A DNA stretch of 64,000 nucleotides from Acetobacter aceti NBRC 14818 (GCF_000193495.2 NZ_AP023410.1:1178001-1242000); one strand, 5' to 3'; positions 1-13,823 are shown, counted from the first letter of the stretch. Notes: a model not told the origin generated them from the sequence alone. Numbers and translations: made by a program.

Positions 1-82
1 TGGATAAATTTCAATTCACCCATCGAGTCGCGCGATGTAGTATGGCGGCTCACCAGCGCCGGTCCCGTCCAAGGAAGTGTAA

Positions 83-1585
83 ATGACTCTGAACCTCACC
101 GTTCCCCCGCAGCACCATGCAGATTTCTCACCGAAGATCACGGTCATCGGTGTGGGGGGTGGTGGTACGAACGCTGTGGACAACATGATTCTCGCCGATC
201 TGAAGGGCGTGGAATTCGTGGTGGCCAATACGGATGCCCAGCAGCTCTCCAGCAGCCGTGCAGATCGCCGCATCCAGCTTGGTCCGCATCTGACTCAGGG
301 ACTGGGCGCGGGCGCAAAACCGGAAATTGGACGGGCAGCGGCGGAAGAAGCGGCGGACGAGCTTTCCCGTCATCTTGAAGGCTCGCACATGGTCTTCGTG
401 ACGGCGGGCATGGGCGGCGGTACAGGCACGGGTGCGGCACCGATCGTGGCGCGGATGGCGCGTGAGCGTGGCATTCTGACCGTCGGCGTGGTGACAAAGC
501 CGTTCAGTTTCGAAGGGCCGCGCCGTGCGAAGGCTGCGGAAGAGGGCATCGCCGAGCTTCAGCAGTATGTCGACACGCTGATCGTCATTCCCAACCAGAA
601 TCTTTTCCGCATGGCGAATGAACGCACCACCTACAAGGATGCGTTCAAGATGGCCGACAACGTCCTTTATATGGGCGTGCGTGGCGTGACCGATCTGATG
701 GTGGCTCCGGGTCTCGTGAACCTCGATTTTGCCGATATCCGCACTGTCATGGCGGAAATGGGCAAGGCGATGATGGGCACTGGCGAGGCAGAGGGTGAAG
801 ACCGCGCCCGTCTCGCCGCCGAAGCCGCGATTTCGAACCCGCTGCTCGAAGACACTTCCATGGCAGGCGCACGCGGACTGCTGATCAACATCACAGGTGG
901 TGATGATCTGACGCTGTTCGAGGTCGATCAGGCCGCCAACCGTATCCGCGAGGAAGTGGCCGAAGACGCCAACATCATCTTCGGTTCCGCGATTGATCCC
1001 GATCTGGATGGCAAGATCCGTGTTTCCGTCGTGGCCACAGGCATCGACATGCCTTCCTCCAAGGCGCAGCAGGAGGCCGAGGAACAGGCTGCCGCCCAGC
1101 AACAGGAAGAACAGGCAGCCGCTGCCCAGAATGCCCCGCAGACAGGAGGTCAGCCGCCTATGTTCGGTGGTGGCATGCAGACAGTCCGCAACGCACCACC
1201 TGCCGGTCATCCGAATGGAGTCGCCGCCGGACAGCCGCAGCGTCAGACGCCAAACTTCAATCAGCAGCCCGCGCCGAAACAGTCAGCGCCGTCCAACGCA
1301 ACGCCGCGTGCTGCTTCGCCACGGGATGGACTGTTCACCAGCAACACACGCTCACCGGCCCCGGCTCCCCGCACCCCTGAGCCAGCTCCGGCGCGCAGCA
1401 GCCTGTTCGGTCTCATGACCGGCGTACTGCGTCGCCCTGCCGCCGAACCCCGTGAGACACGGCAGGAGCCCGCGCCACAGGTTACGCCAGCCCAGCGCAA
1501 CGAACAGCAGGAAGGTCCGACCGTTCGCCCCACACAGAGCGATGATGGCCTGGATATTCCGGCATTCATGCGCAGGCCTTCCTGA
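83..1585 (+). CDS. ftsZ: Cell division protein FtsZ
   Basis: Tubulin-like GTPase that polymerises into the cytoplasmic Z-ring. The tubulin signature GGGTGTG lies at about residues 111-117, and the N-terminal nucleotide-binding glycine motif ([10 protein letters not shown]) near residue 22. The globular core runs to about residue 325. It is followed by a long Q/P/A-rich linker (about 330-485) and ends in the conserved C-terminal peptide DIPAFMRR, the FtsA/partner-binding tail. At 500 residues it is longer than the E. coli protein (383), because of the linker, as is common in alphaproteobacteria. An AAGGAAG ribosome-binding site at 71-77 fixes the ATG. An intrinsic terminator follows. The preceding gene is outside the window. 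Confidence 0.97.
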   Translation: MTLNLTVPPQHHADFSPKITVIGVGGGGTNAVDNMILADLKGVEFVVANTDAQQLSSSRADRRIQLGPHLTQGLGAGAKPEIGRAAAEEAADELSRHLEGSHMVFVTAGMGGGTGTGAAPIVARMARERGILTVGVVTKPFSFEGPRRAKAAEEGIAELQQYVDTLIVIPNQNLFRMANERTTYKDAFKMADNVLYMGVRGVTDLMVAPGLVNLDFADIRTVMAEMGKAMMGTGEAEGEDRARLAAEAAISNPLLEDTSMAGARGLLINITGGDDLTLFEVDQAANRIREEVAEDANIIFGSAIDPDLDGKIRVSVVATGIDMPSSKAQQEAEEQAAAQQQEEQAAAAQNAPQTGGQPPMFGGGMQTVRNAPPAGHPNGVAAGQPQRQTPNFNQQPAPKQSAPSNATPRAASPRDGLFTSNTRSPAPAPRTPEPAPARSSLFGLMTGVLRRPAAEPRETRQEPAPQVTPAQRNEQQEGPTVRPTQSDDGLDIPAFMRRPS

Positions 1586-1620
1586 CAGGCTCGCATTAAA
1601 CTCTGACATTTCAGAAAATC

Positions 1621-1644
1621 GGGGCTTCACGGCCCCTTTTTTTT
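1621..1644 (+). terminator. Intrinsic terminator after ftsZ
   Basis: GGGGC (1621-1625) pairs with GCCCC (1632-1636) around a six-base loop and is followed at once by an eight-T run. It lies 36 bases after the ftsZ stop and would separate ftsZ from lpxC. Confidence 0.8.
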
Positions 1645-1812
1645 ACTGAAAAAATCTCTTTATTTGTTTCCGAAACGATCCGTCGGTCCTTGGTGAAGAT
1701 CTTTTCCCTTCCGGTAATACGACGCAATAAACATTGACTGGAACCATTATGTCTCCCGCGTATTGTAAGCTTCAAAATACAGGCTCCAAGAGCCCCAGTC
1801 AGACCGAGAGAT

Positions 1813-2835
1813 ATGTCAATGGAAAGCTTCAGTCCCGATCCCGTCGCGCTGCTCGAGAGGGATGATGAGGTCTTTTCATCCGCCATACCCACTTTCAGTA
1901 TCTATTCAAAACTATCAAAAGCGGTCGTAGCAGTGCGCCAGAATACCCTTCGTTCTCCCATAAAATGTGTGGGCACCGGCCTGCACACAGGGCGCAAAAT
2001 CACTCTATGGATGGAGCCGGCGCCTGCTGATACGGGCATTGTCTTCCAACGGACGGATATTCCCGGCGCAGCCTCCATTCCCGCACTTTATGATCATGTC
2101 ATTGATACAAGACTGAGCACGGTCATCGGGAATCTGTCCGACAGGCGAAACCGTGTGGCCACCATTGAGCATCTGATGTCGGCCCTCTCGGGCAACGGCA
2201 TCCATAATGCCCGCATCTTTCTGGATGGTCCGGAAGTGCCGGTTCTGGACGGTTCTTCCGCCGACTTCCTCTTCCTTATTGATTGCGCCGGACGGACGCA
2301 GCTTGAGGCGCCACGCCGTGAAATCGAGATTCTGAAGACCATCCGGGTGGAAGAAGGGGACGCTTTCACCGAACTGCGCCCCTCAACGGCGACAGAGATG
2401 CCGCTGTCGATGACAATCGACTTTCCGGCCTCCGCGATCGGTCGACAGACGCTGGATCTGGCTTTCACGGAAGCATCGTTCCGCTCGGAGCTTGCGTTCT
2501 CCCGCACCTTTACCAATCATCGTGAAATCGCGGCTCTTCAGGCTGCAGGTCTTGCGCTTGGCGGATCACTGGATAATGCGGTCGTCGTCGATGAGGACAA
2601 GATTCTGAACCCGACCGGTCTGCGGGCAAAGGACGAGTTTGTCCGCCACAAGATGCTGGACGCCGTGGGGGATCTTTTCCTTGCCGGCGCGCACATTCGC
2701 GGCAGCTTCACCGGCTACAAATCCGGCCACCATCTCAACAATCAGCTGCTGCGTGCGCTTTTTGCCGACAGGACCGCATGGCGCGAGGTCAAAGGCACAG
2801 GCAAACCGGCTCCAGCATCGCTTCAGGCGGCCTGA
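1813..2835 (+). CDS. lpxC: UDP-3-O-acyl-N-acetylglucosamine deacetylase LpxC
   Basis: Zinc amidase that carries out the committed step of lipid A synthesis in the cytoplasm. The family motifs are present: GTGLHTG near the N-terminus, EHLMSAL (zinc His, about residue 119), RHKMLDAVGD (second zinc His and Asp, about 278-283) and a C-terminal GHHLNNQLL. The first 40 residues have no counterpart in the usual 305-residue enzyme. A GTG at 1933 would give a protein starting VRQNTLRSPIKCVGTGLHTG, close to the canonical length, so the true start may be there. The ATG at 1813 has only a weak upstream GAGA. Standing after ftsZ is the classical dcw-cluster position of lpxC. Confidence 0.95.
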   Translation: MSMESFSPDPVALLERDDEVFSSAIPTFSIYSKLSKAVVAVRQNTLRSPIKCVGTGLHTGRKITLWMEPAPADTGIVFQRTDIPGAASIPALYDHVIDTRLSTVIGNLSDRRNRVATIEHLMSALSGNGIHNARIFLDGPEVPVLDGSSADFLFLIDCAGRTQLEAPRREIEILKTIRVEEGDAFTELRPSTATEMPLSMTIDFPASAIGRQTLDLAFTEASFRSELAFSRTFTNHREIAALQAAGLALGGSLDNAVVVDEDKILNPTGLRAKDEFVRHKMLDAVGDLFLAGAHIRGSFTGYKSGHHLNNQLLRALFADRTAWREVKGTGKPAPASLQAA

Positions 2836-2967
2836 CAGTCCGTCCGTTCGTACTGATGGACAACCGTACAAACAATGTAGCACACAGAACGGACTGAACA
2901 CCTTTCCGTTGCTGTATTCCGTGCTATAACCGGCCAGTCATTATATACGCAGACAGTGAGTTGATAC

Positions 2968-4017
2968 GTGCCGCAGCCAACCTCGCGCATCCCCCCCAGA
3001 GTGACGTCGCGTCTGGCTTCGGCAGCTGCCTGTGGAACACTTCTGTTTCTGACTGGCTGCTCGATGTTCAAGACATCCCCGGCCGAGAAGCCCGCCCCTA
3101 CAGTCTCCTCGGCGGATGAGCTTTATAACAACGGCATCGACGCCCTGCGCACCCAGCGTTATCTGTCCGCGACAAAACAGTTCGAAACGCTCCAGCAGAA
3201 CTATCCCTATTCCGGCTACACCGCCAATTCGCAGCTGATGGCGGGCTATGCCTATTATCTCCAGAACAAATACCCGGAAGCCGCGCAGCAGCTCGACCGC
3301 TTTATCGAACTGCACCCGACCAGCTCCGATGCTGCCTATGCCTTCTATCTTCTGGCTCTCTGCTATTATGAGCAGATCGGCGATGTTGCGCGTGATCAGC
3401 AGATGACGGCGGAAGCCATGTCGCGCCTGCAGGACGTCATCGCCCGCTTCCCCCAGACAAAATATGCGCGTGACGCCCAGCTGAAGATCGACCTCTGCCG
3501 CGACCATCTCGCAGGCAAGGAAATGCTTGTCGGTCGTTATTATCAGGAACAGCGCGCCTATCAGGCCGCACTCGGTCGTTACCAGCGCGTCGTGCAGGAC
3601 TTCCAGACCACCAACCATGTGCCGGAAGCTCTCCAACGCCTTGTCGAAGTCTATCTCAACCTTGGTCTGACTGATGAAGCGCGCCGGACTGGCGGCGTTC
3701 TGGCCTACAACTATCCTGACAGCAAATGGTATCGGTACGCCTACAGCGACCTGAAAAACTTCCGCCTTCTCTCGAGCAAGACCCCGGCTCCGGGGAAACT
3801 GATCTCGGCACCGGCGATGCCGACGCAGAGTCCCGCCCAGTCCGCAAGTCATGGCGAGGGACGCGCCGACGCGCCGCCTTCCCTGTCGAAGGCTCCCGTT
3901 GCTCCCGTATCGGCGAGCCAGCTCAATGACGGCGGCAACGGATCGGAGCTGACAAGCAATCTTGCCCGCACAGGTGTTCCCGCTTCCGAAAGAGGAGCAC
4001 GCGGCTCAGCCCGCTGA
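2968..4017 (+). CDS. bamD: Outer membrane assembly lipoprotein BamD (ComL)
   Basis: TPR-repeat lipoprotein of the BAM complex, which inserts beta-barrel proteins into the outer membrane. It opens with a basic N-region, a hydrophobic stretch and the lipobox FLTGC (Cys about residue 31), then tetratricopeptide repeats typical of BamD (ADELYNNGIDAL, AYYLQNKYPEAAQQLDRFIELHP, ADAYAFYLLALCYYEQI-like). At 349 residues it exceeds the usual ~245-280, because residues ~270-349 form a low-complexity Ala/Pro/Ser tail. The start is GTG. It sits between lpxC and recN, an order frequent in alphaproteobacteria. Confidence 0.93.
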   Translation: MPQPTSRIPPRVTSRLASAAACGTLLFLTGCSMFKTSPAEKPAPTVSSADELYNNGIDALRTQRYLSATKQFETLQQNYPYSGYTANSQLMAGYAYYLQNKYPEAAQQLDRFIELHPTSSDAAYAFYLLALCYYEQIGDVARDQQMTAEAMSRLQDVIARFPQTKYARDAQLKIDLCRDHLAGKEMLVGRYYQEQRAYQAALGRYQRVVQDFQTTNHVPEALQRLVEVYLNLGLTDEARRTGGVLAYNYPDSKWYRYAYSDLKNFRLLSSKTPAPGKLISAPAMPTQSPAQSASHGEGRADAPPSLSKAPVAPVSASQLNDGGNGSELTSNLARTGVPASERGARGSAR

Positions 4018-4170
4018 GTCCGCATGAGGATCACTGAGGTGAACAGTGTCTGTCATTGAAATGCAGGCCTTCACCGACTGGCAGGCAGGCGTACATTCAC
4101 GTATTTCCTCCTTCAGGCCCCGCTACATCGCCAGCTTCCATGCGGAGACAGGTCGGAGCGGACTTTCGTA

Positions 4171-7982
<3,812 letters not shown>

Positions 7983-8193
7983 AAATCACTGCCTTATTTC
8001 TGTAACAGACTCTGTTCGCCGGCAATATTCGTTGCAAAGCGAATTGCCGAAACCGCTACAAGCTGGCATGATGCGGACGCCCGGGAACGGAGCACTTAAT
8101 AATAACTATAAATTCCCCGCGGACTGTATTCAGGCCTGATTTTCCCGGGAAGGAACAGATGGCCGGAATCACCGCGCTCGGAGAGCGTTGGTC

Positions 8194-10866
8194 ATGACGA
8201 AATGGGTTTACAGCTTCGGTGGCGGCCTGAACGAAGGCAGCGCCGGAATGCGCAATCTGCTTGGTGGCAAAGGCGCCAACCTGGCGGAGATGGCTTCCAT
8301 CGGACTGCCAGTGCCTCCCGGTTTTACCATCACGACCGAAGTATGCTCGGCATACTACGATAACGGCAATGCCTACCCGGCTGACCTTGCAGAGCAGGTC
8401 GCGGCGGCCCTTCATCGCGTTGAGAAATCGGTTGGTCTGGTCTTTGGCGACGCCACTGCACCGCTGCTGGTTTCGGTCCGCTCGGGCGCCCGCGTCTCCA
8501 TGCCAGGCATGATGGATACCGTTCTCAATCTCGGTCTGAATGACGAGACGGTTGAAGGTCTGGCGGCTTCCTCCAAGGACGAGCGGTTCGCCTGGGACAG
8601 CTATCGCCGCTTCATCCAGATGTATGGTTCCGTCGTGATGGGCGTGCCGCATCACCGTTTCGAGGATCTGCTGGAGCAGGCCAAGCACGGTCTGGGCGTT
8701 ACAGACGACACGGCCATCAAGGCTTCCGACTGGCGCGAGATCGTCAAGGACTACAAGGATATCGTTCAGAAAGAGACCGGCAAGCCGTTCCCGAACGATC
8801 CGCAGGAGCAGCTCTGGGGCGCCATCAGCGCCGTGTTCGGCTCCTGGATGAACCCGCGCGCCCACACCTACCGCAAGCTGCATGACATTCCCGCAAGCTG
8901 GGGCACCGCCGTCAACGTGCAGGCGATGGTCTTCGGCAACATGGGCGATGACTGTGCGACCGGCGTGTGCTTCACCCGTGATCCGTCTACCGGCGAAAAC
9001 ATCTTCTACGGCGAGTATCTGGTCAACGCGCAGGGCGAAGATGTCGTGGCGGGTATCCGCACGCCGCAGCCCATGTCCGCCGCCCGTGCGGCTGCCGATC
9101 AGTCTCCGATGGAGAAGGTCCTGCCGGAAGCCTACAAGGAACTCATGCGTGTGCGTGACATCCTTGAAAAGCACTATCGCGACATGCAGGACATCGAGTT
9201 CACGGTGCAGAGCAACGTGCTCTACATGCTCCAGACCCGGTCCGGTAAGCGTACAGCAGCCGCTGCTCTCAAGATCGCCATCGACATGGCGCAGGAAGGC
9301 CTGATCACGCAGGAAGAAGCCATCCAGCGCGTCCCACCCGGCTCGCTCGACCAGCTTCTGCACCCGACGCTCGACCCGAAAGCCGAGAAGAACCTGTTCT
9401 CCCGTGGCCTCCCGGCCTCTCCGGGTGCCGCTGCCGGTGCAATCGTCTTTACGGCTGAAGAAGTCGAAGACCGCGCCGCCAAGGGTGAAGATGTCATTCT
9501 GGTCCGTATCGAAACCTCACCGGAAGACGTGCATGGCATGCACGCAGCCCGTGGCGTTCTGACGACCCGTGGTGGCATGACGTCTCACGCCGCCGTCGTG
9601 GCGCGTGGTATGGGTCGTGTCTGCGTAGCTGGCGCCGGCGGTATCACCGTCGACTACAAGGCGCAGACCATGACGGTCGGCAATGTCACGCTGAAAGGTG
9701 GCGACTGGATCACCCTCGATGGTGGCACGGGCGCTGTCTATGTCGGCAAGGTTGCGACCATTCCCCCGACTCTCTCGGGTGACTTCAGCACACTGATGGG
9801 CTGGGCGGATGAAGTCCGTCGCCTGCGCGTTCGTGCAAACGCCGAGACACCGGAAGATGCCGAGACAGCCCGTCGCTTCGGTGCCGAAGGCATCGGTCTG
9901 AGCCGCACGGAGCACATGTTCTTCGGTCCGGACCGTATCGGTTTTGTCCGTCAGATGATCATGTCCGACGATCCGGCGACACGCAAAAAGGCGATTGACG
10001 CGCTGCTGCCGTTCCAGCGTGACGATTTCTCACAGATCTTCCGCATCATGAGCGGCCTGCCTGTGACAATCCGTCTGCTCGATCCGCCGCTGCATGAGTT
10101 CCTCCCTCACGGCGAGACGGAACTTGAGGAAGTGGCCACTGCCCTCGGTCAGTCCGTGGAGTCCCTGCGCGCCCGTCGCTCGGCTCTCTCGGAAGCCAAC
10201 CCGATGCTCGGTCACCGTGGCTGTCGTCTCGGCATCACCTACCCCGAGATCTATGCGATGCAGGTTCGCGCCATCATCGAGGCCGCTATCGCCGTCTCGA
10301 AAGAGACCGGACAGGCCATCGTTCCTGAAATCATGATCCCGCTTGTGGGCATGAAGACGGAACTCGAGGTGACCCGCAAGGCAGCGGAAGCTGAAGTCGC
10401 TGCAGTCTTCAAGGAACAGGGCACGACGCTTGATTACCTCATCGGCACCATGATCGAACTGCCGCGCGCAGCGATCACGGCAGGCCAGATTGCGGACGTG
10501 GCGGACTTCTTCTCATTCGGCACCAACGATCTGACCCAGACCACACTCGGTCTGTCTCGTGATGATGCCGGTTCGTTCCTGCCCTACTACGTCGATCACG
10601 GCCTTCTGCCGAAAGACCCGTTCGTCTCGATCGACCGTGAAGGCGTAGGGGCTCTGGTGCGTATGGGTGCGGAAAATGGTCGCAAGACCAAGTCCAACCT
10701 GAAGCTTGGCGTCTGCGGCGAACATGGCGGCGATCCGGACTCCATCGCGTTCTTCGAGAGCGTTGGGCTGGATTACGTTTCCTGTTCTCCGTTCCGCGTG
10801 CCGGTGGCCCGTCTTGCCGCAGCTCAGGCTGCCTTGGCGGCTAAAAAGGCAAAAGCCTCATCCTGA
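8194..10866 (+). CDS. ppdK: Pyruvate, phosphate dikinase
   Basis: Interconverts pyruvate + ATP + Pi with PEP + AMP + PPi, giving PEP for gluconeogenesis. The N-terminal ATP-grasp domain begins MTKWVYSFGGG. The phospho-histidine loop reads GGMTSHAAVVARGMG. The C-terminal PEP-binding TIM barrel ends with GVCGEHGGDP, which holds the catalytic Cys. At 890 residues it is full length. An in-frame TTG at 8188 exists, but the ATG gives the conserved N-terminus. For bacteria growing on lactate, acetate or ethanol a PPDK supplies PEP. A DUF299 regulator follows after a terminator. Confidence 0.96.
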   Translation: MTKWVYSFGGGLNEGSAGMRNLLGGKGANLAEMASIGLPVPPGFTITTEVCSAYYDNGNAYPADLAEQVAAALHRVEKSVGLVFGDATAPLLVSVRSGARVSMPGMMDTVLNLGLNDETVEGLAASSKDERFAWDSYRRFIQMYGSVVMGVPHHRFEDLLEQAKHGLGVTDDTAIKASDWREIVKDYKDIVQKETGKPFPNDPQEQLWGAISAVFGSWMNPRAHTYRKLHDIPASWGTAVNVQAMVFGNMGDDCATGVCFTRDPSTGENIFYGEYLVNAQGEDVVAGIRTPQPMSAARAAADQSPMEKVLPEAYKELMRVRDILEKHYRDMQDIEFTVQSNVLYMLQTRSGKRTAAAALKIAIDMAQEGLITQEEAIQRVPPGSLDQLLHPTLDPKAEKNLFSRGLPASPGAAAGAIVFTAEEVEDRAAKGEDVILVRIETSPEDVHGMHAARGVLTTRGGMTSHAAVVARGMGRVCVAGAGGITVDYKAQTMTVGNVTLKGGDWITLDGGTGAVYVGKVATIPPTLSGDFSTLMGWADEVRRLRVRANAETPEDAETARRFGAEGIGLSRTEHMFFGPDRIGFVRQMIMSDDPATRKKAIDALLPFQRDDFSQIFRIMSGLPVTIRLLDPPLHEFLPHGETELEEVATALGQSVESLRARRSALSEANPMLGHRGCRLGITYPEIYAMQVRAIIEAAIAVSKETGQAIVPEIMIPLVGMKTELEVTRKAAEAEVAAVFKEQGTTLDYLIGTMIELPRAAITAGQIADVADFFSFGTNDLTQTTLGLSRDDAGSFLPYYVDHGLLPKDPFVSIDREGVGALVRMGAENGRKTKSNLKLGVCGEHGGDPDSIAFFESVGLDYVSCSPFRVPVARLAAAQAALAAKKAKASS

Positions 10867-10897
10867 CTATGAATGGCTTGACCTGAAATCAGTATCG

Positions 10898-10929
10898 ACG
10901 GGGCGCTCTGAGCAGGAGGGCCCCGTTTT
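10898..10929 (+). terminator. Intrinsic terminator after ppdK
   Basis: ACGGGGC (10898-10904) pairs with GCCCCGT (10920-10926) around a 15-base loop, followed by TTTT. It lies about 30 bases after the ppdK stop. Confidence 0.7.
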
Positions 10930-11007
10930 CGGTATGTGGTAAGAACTGGTCTGGCTGCTTTCCCGAATGAAAACAGAAGTCCAATCCCGAAAACACAGGT
11001 TCTCACC

Positions 11008-11865
11008 ATGACCAAACGCAGCATCTGCCTTCATCTGGTTTCCGGCGGCACCGGCCAGACCCTCGACTCGCAGGCCAAGGCGTGTGCGCCGCATTTTCCA
11101 GATGTGGAGTTTCATATCCGCCACTGGAATCTGGTCCGTAGCCGGCCGCAACTACGACGGGTTATCGCTGGCATCGCCAGTGAACCCGGTCCCGTTCTCT
11201 CTTCCCTGATCGACGCCGGATTGCAGAATGAACTGGTGGAGGGCTGCAAGCGGACAGGGGTCCAGTTGCTGGATGTCATGAAAAATACGCTGACCTTTCT
11301 GGAAGGCACGACGGGAACACAGGCTGTCGATGGCGGTCCCGGTGGTCAGTACATCATGGATGAGAACTATTTCCGCCGCATCGACGCCATGCATTATGTG
11401 ATCGAGCATGACGACGGTCAGCAGACCCGTGAACTCAGGGATGCCGACGTGGTGCTGGTGGGCGTGTCCCGCGCCTCCAAGACACCGACCTGCTTTTACC
11501 TCGCCAACAAGGGCATCAAGGCGGCAAACGTGCCTTTGGTGCCTGATACCCCACTCCCTCCGGAGCTTTTTGAACTGAAAAAGCCTGTCATCGGTCTGAC
11601 CATTGCGCCGGAAGCCCTGCTCGAGATCCGTCGGACAAGACTGAACAGCATGGTGCCCACCAAACAGCATGCTGGCGGCACATCACTGACCCGCACGAGC
11701 TATATCGACCCTGATGAAGTCCGGGAAGAACTGATGTGGGCAAAGCGTCTCTGCACCCGCCACGGCTGGCCGATCATCGACATTACAAGACGATCGATTG
11801 AAGAAACCAGCGCTGCTGTTCTGGATATTCTGGAGCACCCCAACCCGCTTTCCGCGCCGGGCTAA
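11008..11865 (+). CDS. PPDK/PEP synthase regulatory kinase/pyrophosphorylase (DUF299)
   Basis: Bifunctional regulator that phosphorylates (ADP-dependent) and dephosphorylates (Pi-dependent) a Thr next to the catalytic His of PPDK or PEP synthase. The sequence opens SICLHLVSGGTGQTL, a variant of the family LHLVSDSTGETL, and has the P-loop GVSRASKTPTCFYLA near the middle. The open frame extends upstream to 10936, but the ATG at 11008 begins the conserved region and gives 285 residues, near the family norm of ~270. Its position after ppdK points to PPDK as the target. Confidence 0.9.
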   Translation: MTKRSICLHLVSGGTGQTLDSQAKACAPHFPDVEFHIRHWNLVRSRPQLRRVIAGIASEPGPVLSSLIDAGLQNELVEGCKRTGVQLLDVMKNTLTFLEGTTGTQAVDGGPGGQYIMDENYFRRIDAMHYVIEHDDGQQTRELRDADVVLVGVSRASKTPTCFYLANKGIKAANVPLVPDTPLPPELFELKKPVIGLTIAPEALLEIRRTRLNSMVPTKQHAGGTSLTRTSYIDPDEVREELMWAKRLCTRHGWPIIDITRRSIEETSAAVLDILEHPNPLSAPG

Positions 11866-11894
11866 ACGGAAAGAAACTTCCTTCTGGAAAAGCC

Positions 11895-11911
11895 GCCTTT
11901 TTAAAAAAGGC
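11895..11911. terminator. Putative bidirectional terminator
   Basis: GCCTTTTT and AAAAAGGC form a short inverted repeat between two convergent genes. The arms supply a T run in both directions. Confidence 0.45.
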
Positions 11912-11966
11912 AGCTCTGTCACTTATCCCTAATTCATAAGGATGATTTCAGAAGACCTTTTGGGAA

Positions 11967-12353
11967 TTACTCTTCCTCTTCCGACTCATAACGACGAGGA
12001 TCAAGCAGACGCCAGTCGCGTTCTTCTTCTGTCGCCGGACGGTCGATGAAATCGTTCAGTTCACCTGAAGACACCCAAGGATTTTCGGTTCCCAGCACTT
12101 CCGCGTTTTCACCAAACGAAAACCACGCTTCAAGCGTGTCACGCGCAGAAGCGCCCGGCACACGACAGATTTCTATACTGTCGCGAACATAGGCCCGCGC
12201 GAACGCGTTTGCATGCTCGGCATCAAGAAAACCCTTGATGTCTTCGATGATATTATCCTCAGCGCCTCCGGAAAGGTCGAGCAGACGCACAACCGGCCCC
12301 GTCTCCTGAGCCGATACCGTTGCGTCTTCACCATTTTCTTCGGCTTCAGTCAT
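11967..12353 (-). CDS. Small acidic hypothetical protein
   Basis: 128 residues, very rich in Glu and Asp, with no signal peptide or membrane segment and an acidic C-terminus (YESEEEE). I recognise no domain. It starts 66 bases after the pncB stop on the same strand, so the two are probably co-transcribed. Expression is plausible from codon use and the convergent terminator beyond its end. The function is unknown. Confidence 0.7.
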   Translation of the reverse strand: MTEAEENGEDATVSAQETGPVVRLLDLSGGAEDNIIEDIKGFLDAEHANAFARAYVRDSIEICRVPGASARDTLEAWFSFGENAEVLGTENPWVSSGELNDFIDRPATEEERDWRLLDPRRYESEEEE

Positions 12354-12419
12354 GAACGAAACAACTCCTGTGATTCACAATAAACTCATAAGGTAACGGC
12401 AATTTTCGGAAACAGGCGA

Positions 12420-13739
12420 TCAGCCCGGATGCAGACGCTTACGCTGTCTTTCTTCCGCTCGACGGAATGACGGTAGAAGAAACTCCCGCCCCGTCTTCAC
12501 GCTTTCCACTCCGTCATACGTCACGATATCCGCTGTGGCGTAAGTCTCATTCCACAGCTTAGGGATAAAGGACCCAGTCCCGACGATATCGATCGGCGCA
12601 CTGGCGTCAGCCATACTGGCGCATTTCGTCACCCCGAAACCGGACGACACGACAATCTTCACTTTCTCGAAGCCAGCTTCGTCCAGCACTTCACGCATCC
12701 GCCAGATAGCCGCCGCCGAAACGCCTGTCCCGATCAGATTGCGTAATTCCCCTTCCGAACGATAACGACGGATCGCGTCCGGAACATAGCGATCCAGAAC
12801 AGCATAGGACTCCTGAGGATCGAGTCCTTCCAGAAAGCGTCCGCCATGCGTATCGAGACGCAGGCCCACCCGCCCCGCTTCCGCCAGTTCCTTGAAATGG
12901 CGACAGACAGCGAGACCGTCCGTAATCTCGCGCCCATAGTAATCAACCAGCACGGTCAGGTCGGTGTCAGGATAGACCTCGTGGAACATCTCAGCGGCCC
13001 GGAGCGTGGAACCGGCATACCCAATCAGGGCATGCGGCATCGTGCCGAACCCGTGCGTCTGTCCAAAAAACGCGGCAGTCGCATCGGTCGCACCGCCAAT
13101 GAAACCGACAGCACCTTCTTTCTGGGCAGCACGGCTGCCGACAGATGCGCCATAGCTCATCAGTTCCTGCATCTCGTAACCCGCGCAATGGCGGGCTTCC
13201 ATGGCGAGAAACTGCGCCTTGGGCAGAGACAGCGCCATCTGATAGGCACGATGCGCCGCAACGCAGCACGCGCCCAGCTTCTGGAGCACCAGGGTCTCAA
13301 GATCCGTAAGATGGGAAAAGAAGCCCGTGATATAGAGCAGTGGCTCGCCTGCCCCGACCCACTCACCTTCCGTGAAAACCGGCTCGACCAGAATCTCGAT
13401 ACCGCGCTCACGTGCAATATTCTTCAGCCAGTCTTCAACCATCGCGGTGGCGGACAGAACCGGCCGGCGGATAAACACGGCATAGGTCACCACGCAATCA
13501 CCAAACCGGGAGACGATTTCTTTGGTGCGGTTGAAATAACTGTCAGTGCGAGCCTTGATCGTCGCGTCATCAAGCGCTGTTACGCAGAACGAGGAGCTTA
13601 CCCCGGAAGACACCTCGGAACGAGGTTCTTTCGGAGGTACGGAAGACGATTTCAAGACCACGAGCTGCCCTTTCCTAAGCATCAGGACCAGATGCACTGT
13701 ATTATTCTGGACATAGACCTTCCCCGACCACAAGGTCAC
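12420..13739 (-). CDS. pncB: Nicotinate phosphoribosyltransferase
   Basis: Converts nicotinate and PRPP to nicotinate mononucleotide in the NAD salvage (Preiss-Handler) pathway. Family features include TDSYFNRTKEIV near the N-terminus, EARHCAGYEMQ, the GTMPHALIGYAGS segment containing the family's catalytic His, RLDTHGGRF, and the C-terminal phosphate loop VSSGFGVTKC...VGTGSFIP. The start is uncertain. The frame opens at a GTG (13739), an ATG lies at 13682, and neither has a clear ribosome-binding site. The conserved part starts about residue 53. It follows the DAHP synthase on the same strand with a perfect palindrome between them. Confidence 0.9.
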   Translation of the reverse strand: MTLWSGKVYVQNNTVHLVLMLRKGQLVVLKSSSVPPKEPRSEVSSGVSSSFCVTALDDATIKARTDSYFNRTKEIVSRFGDCVVTYAVFIRRPVLSATAMVEDWLKNIARERGIEILVEPVFTEGEWVGAGEPLLYITGFFSHLTDLETLVLQKLGACCVAAHRAYQMALSLPKAQFLAMEARHCAGYEMQELMSYGASVGSRAAQKEGAVGFIGGATDATAAFFGQTHGFGTMPHALIGYAGSTLRAAEMFHEVYPDTDLTVLVDYYGREITDGLAVCRHFKELAEAGRVGLRLDTHGGRFLEGLDPQESYAVLDRYVPDAIRRYRSEGELRNLIGTGVSAAAIWRMREVLDEAGFEKVKIVVSSGFGVTKCASMADASAPIDIVGTGSFIPKLWNETYATADIVTYDGVESVKTGREFLLPSFRRAEERQRKRLHPG

Positions 13740-13780
13740 GGGTCGCAGGAAAGCTCAGAAAGTGACAGGGCGCAGCTTAC

Positions 13781-13802
13781 GACGGGAGAATATTCTCCCG
13801 TC
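13781..13802. repeat. Perfect 22-base palindrome
   Basis: The half-site GACGGGAGAAT is followed directly by its exact complement ATTCTCCCGTC with no loop. It sits 21 bases after the DAHP synthase stop and 41 bases before the pncB frame. There is no T run on either side, so an operator is as likely as a terminator stem. Confidence 0.75.
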
Positions 13803-13823
13803 ATAAACGCTGGTTTGTTCCGG

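Noticed and set aside
128-1210. 360-codon frame opposite ftsZ
   Set aside because: Antisense shadow with a His/Arg/Gly-rich composition typical of reversed GC-rich codons.
8056-9363. 435-codon open frame on the minus strand opposite ppdK
   Set aside because: Shadow of a GC-rich gene. ppdK motifs are intact on the plus strand, and the antisense product resembles no family.
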